The position numbers and the translations under genes are program-made. The notes beneath the pieces were generated by a model. That model did no database searches. It saw nothing but the letters and a program-made list of their open reading frames with translations, and was not told the DNA's origin. Positions 1-5,281 of a stretch of DNA of 6,137 bases are shown in pieces. How positions within the stretch are numbered: position 1 is the stretch's first letter; every line of letters starts with the position of its first letter. The DNA comes from Bacillota bacterium. Lineage in GTDB: Bacteria > Bacillota > Clostridia > Oscillospirales > Ruminococcaceae. The DNA is taken from assembly GCA_023396215.1 (NCBI GenBank), contig JAEWWW010000116.1:1-6137 (forward strand), in the 5' to 3' direction.

Positions 1-6
1 CTGCCA

Positions 7-22
7 CCCCTCCAAGGAGGGG
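7..22. repeat. Short GC-rich inverted repeat (7-bp arms, AA centre)
   Basis: CCCCTCC at 7-13 and GGAGGGG at 16-22 are perfect inverse complements separated by AA. On the minus strand no T-run follows, so it is not a convincing terminator in that direction; on the plus strand it is followed by AATTAAAAAG. It lies downstream of the terminator at 50-87. It may be the edge of a dispersed palindromic element cut by the window boundary. No function can be assigned. Confidence 0.4.
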
Positions 23-49
23 AATTAAAAAGCAGCCTGACTAACGCGA

Positions 50-87
50 AAAGCTGCCCTGCGGTCGGTTGACCACAGGGCAGCTTT
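50..87 (-). terminator. Intrinsic terminator-like hairpin after the sulfatase gene
   Basis: AAAGCTGCCCTG (50-61) pairs perfectly with CAGGGCAGCTTT (76-87), a 12-bp stem. After one C/A mismatch (62/75) it continues with GGTC (63-66) and GACC (71-74) around a GGTT loop. Read on the minus strand, the 3' arm ends in TTTT and then CGCG, so the U-run is short. A second T-run (TTTTT, about 27-31 in plus coordinates) lies about 20 bases further on. The hairpin starts 49 bases after the stop codon of the sulfatase at 136-1608, so it most likely ends that transcription unit. Because the arms are A-rich outside and T-rich inside, it could also act on transcripts from the other side. Confidence 0.75.
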
Positions 88-135
88 ACTATAAACGTAT
101 GGGCGCTTCACACCGAGCGCGGCAGCCCGCCTTTC

Positions 136-1608
136 CTACCGCCCAAAGAACCGGAAATCCTCTTTATAAGGCACGGTATCGGAGGTCTTGATATACCAGT
201 CCAGCATCTGCTGCTCCAGCGCAAGGCGCAGCTCCTTACAGGCGGGCTCGCCATAGAGGTTGTTGGTTTCCTGCGGGTCGGCCAGCAGGTCGTAAAGCTC
301 GTTTTCGCCCGAGGTTCTGCGCACCAGCTTGTGCCGCAGGGTGCGTATCATGGTGGTGCGGCAGACCGCTTCGGGGTGCTCCTGCTGCATCCGCTGTTTG
401 GGATAGTAGACGTTGGCCGGGTTTGCGCCGGGGGTGTTTTTGCGCCCGCTCCAGCCCTCGAAGCAGTGTGGCTCGTGGAGGTCGTAGCCCCCCTCGCAAA
501 ATACCGCCCGCTCTGGGTCGCCCGCCGCCCCTTTTAGCTGTGGCACCAGCGAGCGGGCAAAGTGGGTGTGCTCCGGCTCAATACCGGCAAGCTCCAGCAC
601 GGTGGGCATAATGTCAAACAGCGCCGCCTGCTCCTTCACCAGATGCCCCTTTGCCCCGCCCGGGGTTTTGATAATCAGCGGCACCCGCACAATCTCATCG
701 TCCATGGCATTGGGCCACTTTTCCACCAGTTGGCGGGTGCCGTGCCAGTCGCCGTGGTCCGATGCAAGGATGATGGTGGTATCCTCCATGAGGCCGCTCT
801 CCTCCAGTGCCTGGTTGAGCAGGCCCAGCAGGTAATCCACATAGCTGACCATGCCCAGATAAACCGCGTAAATCTTCTCAAAGAACGCGTGGGGCAGCTT
901 TTCAAGGTTGCGGTATTTGCGTATAAGCGCCTCGTAGGAGGGCTTGGTTTCCAGCGGGGGCATCATATCCTTGCCCACCACCGCCGGGTCGTACATATCG
1001 TAGTACCGCTCCATGATGGTGTAGGGCGGGTGGGGCAGCTCGATGGGCAAAAAGAGCATAAAGGGCCTGTCGCCTTTTTTGCGCGACCTTATAAAGTCGA
1101 TGCCCCTGCCCACCGGCGCGTCCACCGGCAGCTCCTCCCCCTGTGGGCGGGCGGGCTGAAACAGAAAGGAATAGTAGGCCTCTTCCTCTTGGGTGAAGGC
1201 GTTTTGGTTGGTGTAAACATCCTTGTGGGGCAGCGAGGGGGTGAACTCTTCGTTTCTGCGCTTCTCCTGAATGTCGCTGCAAACCTCATCCAGATAAGCG
1301 TCGCTGTACAGGTCGTTTTTGCCAAACCACCCAATGTCGTAGCCCGCGTTTTTCAGGTAACGAAACAGGCTGGGCTCGTCGGGCTGCAGCAGGTGCCACA
1401 GGGTGCGGTGGCCCCGGTTATGCACATAGGTGCCGGTCATCATGCTGCACCGCGAGGGGGAGCACACCGGGTTTTGCACAATGCAGTGCTCAAAGCGGGT
1501 GCCTTCGGCGGCAAGGGCGTCGATATTCGGGGTCTGCACATGGCGGTTGCCGTAACAGGCCAGCGTGTTGGCGCTCATCTCGTCAGGGAAGAAAAACACA
1601 AAATTCAT
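136..1608 (-). CDS. Sulfatase (type I, formylglycine-dependent), cytoplasmic
   Basis: 490-residue enzyme of the alkaline-phosphatase/sulfatase superfamily, predicted to hydrolyse a sulfate ester, probably on a sugar. The core motif C49-S-P-S-R53, followed by MMTG, is the Cys-type formylglycine signature, so it needs a maturase (FGE or anSME) not seen here. Other active-site candidates are D9 and E10 in the first strand, K97, H193, D284-H285 (ASDHGD) and K297. The usual GKxH motif reads G96-K-N-D99, so the His two residues after the Lys is replaced by Asp. The C-terminal region has the family's ELYDLLADPQETNNL turn. The first strand carrying the metal ligands starts at residue 2, leaving no room for a signal peptide, so the enzyme should act in the cytoplasm on imported substrate. 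AAAGGAG at 1614-1620, five bases upstream, supports the ATG. It lies 27 bases after the PGI homologue and is probably co-transcribed. Phosphonate or phosphate monoester hydrolases share this signature, so substrate type is inferred. Confidence 0.93.
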   Translation of the reverse strand: MNFVFFFPDEMSANTLACYGNRHVQTPNIDALAAEGTRFEHCIVQNPVCSPSRCSMMTGTYVHNRGHRTLWHLLQPDEPSLFRYLKNAGYDIGWFGKNDLYSDAYLDEVCSDIQEKRRNEEFTPSLPHKDVYTNQNAFTQEEEAYYSFLFQPARPQGEELPVDAPVGRGIDFIRSRKKGDRPFMLFLPIELPHPPYTIMERYYDMYDPAVVGKDMMPPLETKPSYEALIRKYRNLEKLPHAFFEKIYAVYLGMVSYVDYLLGLLNQALEESGLMEDTTIILASDHGDWHGTRQLVEKWPNAMDDEIVRVPLIIKTPGGAKGHLVKEQAALFDIMPTVLELAGIEPEHTHFARSLVPQLKGAAGDPERAVFCEGGYDLHEPHCFEGWSGRKNTPGANPANVYYPKQRMQQEHPEAVCRTTMIRTLRHKLVRRTSGENELYDLLADPQETNNLYGEPACKELRLALEQQMLDWYIKTSDTVPYKEDFRFFGR

Positions 1609-1635
1609 AGGGGCTCCTTTCCGGCCGGGGGGCGC

Positions 1636-2892
1636 TTATTTGCCCAGCTTCTCAAACATGCTGCGCTTATACTCCTCCACGCCCTCCTGGTCAAAGGGGT
1701 TTACCCCCAAAAGCTTGCCCGAAAGGGCGCAGCTAAACATAAAGAAGTAAAAAAGCTGCCCAAAGGCGTACTCGTCCAGCGCCTCCAGCTCGATGCCGAT
1801 GCAGGGCACCCCGCCCTTGTGGTGAGCCTCAAGGGTGGCGCTCTCGGCAGCCTTATTAATCTCGGTAAAATCCATTCCGTCCAGATAGTCGAAGCGGTCG
1901 TCAAAGGCCTTATCGGGGGCAATCACCACGCTGCCCTGTACCTGCTTTACCTTCAGGAAGGTTTCTATCAGGATGCGGGCGCCGTCCTGCAGATACTGCC
2001 CCATCGAGTGCAAGTCCTCCGAGTAGCAGGCCGCCGCGGGGTAGATGCCCTTTTGCTCCTTGCCCTCGCTTTCGCCAAAGAGCTGCACCCACCACTTAAA
2101 GAAGTAGGCGAGCTGCGGCTCAAAGGCCACCAGCTGCTCCACCAAAAAGCCCTTTTGGTGCAGGGCGTTGCGCAGCACCGCATACTGCACGGCGGTGTGG
2201 CCGCTGTCGCTTTTAATCGCTTCGGCCATGGCTTCGCCGCCCTCCAGCAGGCGCTGGATATCGGCCCCCGCCACCGCCATGGGGAACAGCCCCACCGGGC
2301 TGAAGGCGGAAAATCGCCCGCCAATGTCGTCGGGGAAGGTCAGGAAGGTGTAGCCGTTTTCGGCGGCAATCTGCTCCAGCCTGCTGCCGTGGGTGCCGGT
2401 GAGGATAATTCTCCGGGCCAGCTCCTCTTTGCTGTAGCGGCCTTGCAGATAGCTGCGCAGCACCCGAAAGTGGCTGCCCGGCTCCAGCGTCTCAAAGTTC
2501 TTGGCGATGACGTTGATGTAAACGCTTTTGCCCTCCAACTGGCGCAGCAGGTTGGCAAGATAGTTGGCCGACAGGGTGTTGCCCGCGTAGAGTATCCGGG
2601 GGCCGTCCCCCAGCCCCAGCCCTTGGATGACCGCCCGGGCTGCCTGGTTGGAGCCGCCCACCCCCACCAGCACAAAGACGTCGGCGTTTTCGCGCACCTC
2701 CCTGGCCTTGGCGGCAACCGCCCCCAGGAACCGGCGCTGGGCAGCGGGGTCAACCCAGCCCTTTACCGGCTGCTCGGCGTTATCCTCCAGCAGGTTGCGG
2801 TGGAGGGCGACCGCCTTTTCAGCAAGCTGGTTTAGTTGCTCCCGACCGACAAAGCCCTCGGCCAGCGATAGATCCAAAGATAAAAAAGCCAT
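1636..2892 (-). CDS. Phosphoglucose isomerase family protein with altered phosphate loop
   Basis: 418-residue aldose-ketose isomerase homologous to Firmicutes glucose-6-phosphate isomerase (usually about 450 residues). Two SIS-type halves are visible. Conserved features are GVGGS (77-81), the PGI signature GGRFS (191-195), the catalytic Glu in GESEGK (E274), the catalytic His in DLHSMGQ (H295) and the C-terminal FDQEGVEEYK with the catalytic Lys (K409). It ends right after MFEKLGK, without the C-terminal tail of the Bacillus enzyme. The odd part is the sugar-phosphate loop: where canonical enzymes read SKSGTTTEP, this one reads AKNFETLEP (130-138), losing the phosphate-binding Ser and Ser/Thr and gaining Glu134. 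The usual GGSYLGARA is GGSNQAARA. Chemistry therefore seems intact while recognition of a C6 phosphate is doubtful; a C6-modified or unphosphorylated hexose is possible. AGAGGAAGGA eight bases before the ATG sets the start. It heads a likely two-gene unit with the downstream sulfatase. Plain glucose-6-phosphate isomerase remains the alternative. Confidence 0.9.
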   Translation of the reverse strand: MAFLSLDLSLAEGFVGREQLNQLAEKAVALHRNLLEDNAEQPVKGWVDPAAQRRFLGAVAAKAREVRENADVFVLVGVGGSNQAARAVIQGLGLGDGPRILYAGNTLSANYLANLLRQLEGKSVYINVIAKNFETLEPGSHFRVLRSYLQGRYSKEELARRIILTGTHGSRLEQIAAENGYTFLTFPDDIGGRFSAFSPVGLFPMAVAGADIQRLLEGGEAMAEAIKSDSGHTAVQYAVLRNALHQKGFLVEQLVAFEPQLAYFFKWWVQLFGESEGKEQKGIYPAAACYSEDLHSMGQYLQDGARILIETFLKVKQVQGSVVIAPDKAFDDRFDYLDGMDFTEINKAAESATLEAHHKGGVPCIGIELEALDEYAFGQLFYFFMFSCALSGKLLGVNPFDQEGVEEYKRSMFEKLGK

Positions 2893-2917
2893 GGCAAACT
2901 TCCTTCCTCTTAATTCC

Positions 2918-2946
2918 TTTATGCCGCTTTACACGCAAAAGAGCAA
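2918..2946 (-). promoter_or_regulatory. Weak sigma-70-type promoter candidate for the PGI homologue
   Basis: On the minus strand TTGCTC (plus 2941-2946) and CATAAA (plus 2918-2923) are separated by 17 bases. They match the TTGACA and TATAAT consensus at only three and four positions. A start there would leave a very short leader directly ahead of the AGAGGAAGGA ribosome binding site. TATGAT (plus 2960-2965) is a better -10 hexamer but has no recognisable -35. Position before the first gene after the long gap is the main support. Confidence 0.2.
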
Positions 2947-2998
2947 AGCTTGATTTCACATCATAATGGAGCAAAATGTCCGCATGCCACTGTCCCAA

Positions 2999-3061
2999 TG
3001 TAGGGGCGGCCTGCGGCGAGTTGGGTTCACAGACGGGGTCATGTGAGCATCAACCCCTACA
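2999..3061. repeat. Degenerate GTAGGGG...CCCCTAC palindromic element (copy 1)
   Basis: TGTAGGGG (2999-3006) and CCCCTACA (3054-3061) are perfect inverse complements enclosing about 47 bases. The left part, TAGGGGCGGCCTGCGGCGAG, is a diverged version of the left half of the neighbouring copy at 3085-3132, whose internal hairpin is better preserved. It looks like a decayed unit of a REP-like or MITE-like dispersed palindrome. No coding potential. Confidence 0.6.
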
Positions 3062-3084
3062 CGGTTCTCTTTGCGGCTACGGTT

Positions 3085-3132
3085 GTAGGGGCGACCTGTG
3101 GTCGCCCGGGGGCGAACGCAGTTCGCCCCTAC
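3085..3132. repeat. Nested palindromic element with two hairpins (copy 2)
   Basis: An outer stem GTAGGGGCG (3085-3093) / CGCCCCTAC (3124-3132) encloses two alternative perfect hairpins. GGGCGACC (3089-3096) pairs with GGTCGCCC (3100-3107) over a TGT loop, and GGGGCGAAC (3109-3117) pairs with GTTCGCCCC (3121-3129) over a GCA loop. The unit can fold as one long cruciform or as two side-by-side stem-loops, the layout of REP/BIME-type intergenic repeats. It sits between the permease and the PGI homologue and could block read-through, protect mRNA 3' ends or be a non-autonomous mobile element. Confidence 0.8.
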
Positions 3133-3219
3133 GTTTGCAAACCTTTAAAACCTGTGTTCAATGGGCAATGCCAAGCTGCCGCTCAAACATCCGTTTTGGG
3201 GGTGGATACAGCTTTTAAA

Positions 3220-4005
3220 TCAAATTACATTGCGCGCAATGTTCAGCAGGCAGATGGCAAACACCAGCACCTGCACCCCATTGAAGCAAACCTCCACCGT
3301 TTTTTCCGGCAGCTTTTTGTTGAGCCACGAGCCGATAAATCCGCCAGAAACCGCGCCGATGACCATCGGCAGCAGCATCGAAAGGTCGTAGACCCCAAAC
3401 CCGGTGGAGGTGGTAATCATCACCAGCTTGGCCATCTGGGCAAAAAGAATGGTAATAATCGAGTAGACGGTGGCCGACTTGGTGTCGAAGGAAAACACAA
3501 AGATAAGTACCGCCACGTTGATGGGGCCGCCGCCGATGCCCAAGAAGGAGGAGAATACCCCCAGCATCAGCCCCACCAGCAGCGAGGCGATCACGCCGTC
3601 TACCCCAAGTGTTTTTATCTTGTTTTTATACAGCATGTAGAAAAACACGCCGATAATCAGCACCGCCAGCAGCACGTTCTGCACCACCGTCACCAGCCGG
3701 TTGTCGCCAATCTGCCGGATAATAGCGGTCAGGGCCTGCTGCCCCAGATTGCCCCCCAGCACCGAGCCCACCGAAAGGGGCAGCGCCACCTTGAGGTTCA
3801 CCTTCACCTTTTGTCGAAGCTGCTTGGCGATAGAAACCAGCGCCATGGCAAAAACCGTGATGCAGGAAAGCACCCCGATGGTGGCCACGTCGCTGCGGCC
3901 CAGTATATCCAGCACCGGCTTGATGATAACGCCGCCGCCCATGCCGGTCATGGCGCCCGCGGTGGTGGCTATAATCGAAATAATAAAATAAAGCAGATAT
4001 TCGAT
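3220..4005 (-). CDS. TauE/SafE (DUF81) family membrane permease, probable sulfur-anion exporter
   Basis: About 261-residue integral membrane protein with roughly eight hydrophobic segments (near 4-28, 40-60, 73-93, 104-123, 137-155, 160-172, 178-197, 208-228 and 240-258). It shows the family's internal duplication, with glycine-rich TGMGGG (20-25) in the first half and LGIGGG (155-160) in the second. Family members are linked to export of sulfite, sulfoacetate and other organosulfur anions; the substrate here is inferred from the flanking sulfatases. The start is uncertain. An in-frame ATG at 4167 would add 46 residues read across the end of the aldolase gene in another frame, and these look non-protein-like. 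I favour the ATC at 4003-4005, nine bases after AGGGGG, because it gives the expected N-terminus (xEYLLYFIIS) and family length. CTG at 3994-3996 or TTG at 4030-4032 are alternatives. The gene follows the aldolase by 79 bases. Confidence 0.85.
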   Translation of the reverse strand: MEYLLYFIISIIATTAGAMTGMGGGVIIKPVLDILGRSDVATIGVLSCITVFAMALVSIAKQLRQKVKVNLKVALPLSVGSVLGGNLGQQALTAIIRQIGDNRLVTVVQNVLLAVLIIGVFFYMLYKNKIKTLGVDGVIASLLVGLMLGVFSSFLGIGGGPINVAVLIFVFSFDTKSATVYSIITILFAQMAKLVMITTSTGFGVYDLSMLLPMVIGAVSGGFIGSWLNKKLPEKTVEVCFNGVQVLVFAICLLNIARNVI

Positions 4006-4014
4006 GTCCTTCTT

Positions 4015-4020
4015 CCCCCT
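4015..4020 (-). promoter_or_regulatory. Ribosome binding site that argues for a non-ATG permease start
   Basis: AGGGGG on the minus strand lies nine bases before ATC (4005-4003), and an overlapping AGAAGGA (4013-4007) lies ten bases before CTG (3996-3994). No ATG, GTG or TTG lies at a suitable distance. The TTG at 4032-4030 has only GCGGGG three bases upstream. The site therefore supports initiation on a rare codon close to 4005. Confidence 0.45.
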
Positions 4021-4044
4021 GTCTGTTGGCAAAAGCCCCGCGAT

Positions 4045-4064
4045 GGGTTGCCGCAGGGCAGCCC
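4045..4064. other. Small hairpin between aldolase and permease genes
   Basis: GGG-T-TGCC (4045-4052) faces GGCA-G-CCC (4057-4064) around a GCAG loop, with one mismatch or wobble pair. On the minus strand it is followed some nine bases later by only CTTTTG, so it is at best a weak terminator. It could instead adjust expression of the permease relative to the aldolase. Confidence 0.3.
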
Positions 4065-4084
4065 GCGAAACGCCGGGTTTATTT

Positions 4085-5233
4085 TTACTTGCGGTACCGC
4101 TCGGCCATTTCCTCCAGCGAGACGCACTCCACCTTATTGGCGTAGCCAACCGAGCCGAACTCCACAATCAGGGTGCCAACCACCTCTTTTACGCCCCGCT
4201 CAATGCAATCCACCACGGCGGCAACGTCGCTGTCGGGGATATTGCCGGTGGTGACGGTATCCATAATGGGGGGCAGGAAGGCCCGGGGGTCAAACTGGTT
4301 GTTTTTCTCACGCAGCAGGCGGTACACCTCTCCGACGCTGGCACTGTTCTGCAGCCGGGTTTCGGCGGTAAAAAGCTCCCACAGGTTGCGGGTAACCGCA
4401 AGGCGGATGTCGGTATCCACGTTGATTTTGCCCACGTTGCAGGGTATCACCGACTTCAGCTCCTCGATGGGGATGCCGTAGGCGTTCTGGATGTTGCCGC
4501 CAAGGGCGTTGATTTCCTCCACAATGTACTGGGGCACGGTGGAGGAGCCGTGGGAAACCAGCACCCCGAAGATGCCCTCGTGGCGCAGGTTTTCGGTGCA
4601 GGCTATGGCAATCTCCTTGCGCAGCTTCACGTCCTTGCCCTTGCTGGCGCCGTGCATGGTGCCGTAGGAGATGGCGAGGCAGTCCACCTCGGTCTTGCGG
4701 AAAAACTCCACCACGCTCATGGGGTTGGTGTAGGTGGAGTCAGCCGCGAAAACGTGGTCCTCCATCCCGGCCAGCACGCCCAGCTCGCCCTCCACCGAAA
4801 CGCCTCTGGCGTGGGCGTATTTCACCACCTCACGGGTCAGCTCGAGGTTGTCCTTAAAGCTCAGCGAAGAGCCGTCAATCATCACCGAGGAGTAACCGTT
4901 GTCGATGGCCGCCTTCACCGAGTTAAAATCTTTGCCGTGGTCAAGGTGCAGCACCACCGGAATACCGGCGTCGTCGGCAAGGGTGCGCACAGCGTCGGCG
5001 ATGCGCTTTGCCCCCCGCTGCTTATCCTCCAGCGTGGCGTTCATAAAGTCGGCCCGGCCGCCCATGAAGCCGTTGGCAAGGTCGGCCCCCTGCAGGATAG
5101 CCGCCGAGCGAAACATCTTGTGTACGTCGATAACCGCCTTGGCCTGCGCCACGGCGTTGACGTTAAAGGCACCCTGTGCAAAACGATATTGGTTGACCGT
5201 TTCTAAAAGCGGTCTGAGTGGAATAATCGGCAT
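4085..5233 (-). CDS. Class II (zinc) fructose-bisphosphate aldolase family protein
   Basis: 382-residue TIM-barrel aldolase expected to cleave a ketose phosphate to DHAP plus an aldehyde. Visible are HLDHG with the catalytic Asp98 and zinc ligand His99, VMIDGS with D120, VEGELG with E150, GTMHGASKG with zinc ligand H194 and K198, SHGSS with zinc ligand H228 and S230, and NVDTDIR (271-277), which holds the DHAP phosphate and active-site Arg277. The DHAP half is therefore intact. It is longer than Helicobacter or Bacillus enzymes (about 285-307 residues): there is extra sequence around 60-75, an insertion of several dozen residues between about 288 and 350, and a tail after GSVGYANK. The loop that usually reads SEGA.KYMG is ADLANGFMG (50-58), replacing a Ser near the distal end of the substrate. 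AAAGGAAG eight bases upstream supports the ATG. It lies between a sulfatase and the TauE-type permease, so a dedicated rather than housekeeping role is plausible. Tagatose-bisphosphate or sulfofructose-phosphate aldolase are alternatives. Confidence 0.92.
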   Translation of the reverse strand: MPIIPLRPLLETVNQYRFAQGAFNVNAVAQAKAVIDVHKMFRSAAILQGADLANGFMGGRADFMNATLEDKQRGAKRIADAVRTLADDAGIPVVLHLDHGKDFNSVKAAIDNGYSSVMIDGSSLSFKDNLELTREVVKYAHARGVSVEGELGVLAGMEDHVFAADSTYTNPMSVVEFFRKTEVDCLAISYGTMHGASKGKDVKLRKEIAIACTENLRHEGIFGVLVSHGSSTVPQYIVEEINALGGNIQNAYGIPIEELKSVIPCNVGKINVDTDIRLAVTRNLWELFTAETRLQNSASVGEVYRLLREKNNQFDPRAFLPPIMDTVTTGNIPDSDVAAVVDCIERGVKEVVGTLIVEFGSVGYANKVECVSLEEMAERYRK

Positions 5234-5258
5234 AGGTTTTTCTTCCTTTCTTTGGTGG

Positions 5259-5275
5259 GCCGCCCTTGGGGCGGC
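5259..5275. other. GC-rich hairpin between sulfatase and aldolase genes
   Basis: GCCGCCC (5259-5265) and GGGCGGC (5269-5275) form a perfect 7-bp stem over a TTG loop. It lies within the 48 bases between the upstream sulfatase stop and the aldolase ATG. On the minus strand an A/G-rich tract carrying the aldolase ribosome binding site follows, not a U-run. It is therefore more likely an intra-operon mRNA structure (stability or processing) than a terminator. Confidence 0.5.
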
Positions 5276-5281
5276 GCCGTA

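Larger units (their letters stand above)
2893..3219. other. 327-base intergenic region: leader of the PGI homologue plus palindromic repeats
   Basis: No credible gene is seen here. From right to left on the minus strand it contains the 3' region of the permease (3133-3219), with no hairpin plus U-run that would qualify as a terminator. Next are two GTAGGGG...CCCCTAC palindromic elements (listed separately), then an AT-richer stretch (about 2893-2980) that is the natural place for the promoter of the PGI homologue. The heptamer GAGCAAA occurs twice on the plus strand, at 2941-2947 and 2969-2975, 28 bases apart. The size and composition contrast with the short gaps elsewhere suggests a break between two transcription units. 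Confidence 0.6.

Noticed and set aside
562..2835. 757-residue open frame on the plus strand
   Set aside because: It runs antisense across both the PGI homologue and the sulfatase, which have clear catalytic motifs on the minus strand. Its translation is low-complexity and matches no family I recognise. GC-rich codon bias leaves the opposite frame free of stops.
2999..3132. CRISPR array
   Set aside because: Only two units of unequal length, diverged from each other, with strong internal palindromes and no regular spacers.
4006..4167. N-terminal 54-codon extension of the permease from the ATG at 4167
   Set aside because: It overlaps the aldolase coding end in another frame, and the encoded Trp/Arg/Ser-rich segment does not resemble a TauE/SafE N-terminus.
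3043..4254. 403-residue open frame on the plus strand
   Set aside because: Antisense to the TauE/SafE permease and the end of the aldolase. It begins inside the palindromic repeat region, and its His/Gln/Arg-rich translation is typical of a shadow frame.
4004..5206. 400-residue open frame on the plus strand
   Set aside because: Antisense to the aldolase over nearly its full length; no family motif, and the Val/Gly/His-rich composition reflects the complement of aldolase codons.
4085..5233. Pseudogene or fusion because the aldolase is unusually long
   Set aside because: The frame is uninterrupted, all catalytic residues are in order and the C-terminal GSVGYANK segment is still recognisable, so the extra length reflects subfamily insertions rather than decay.
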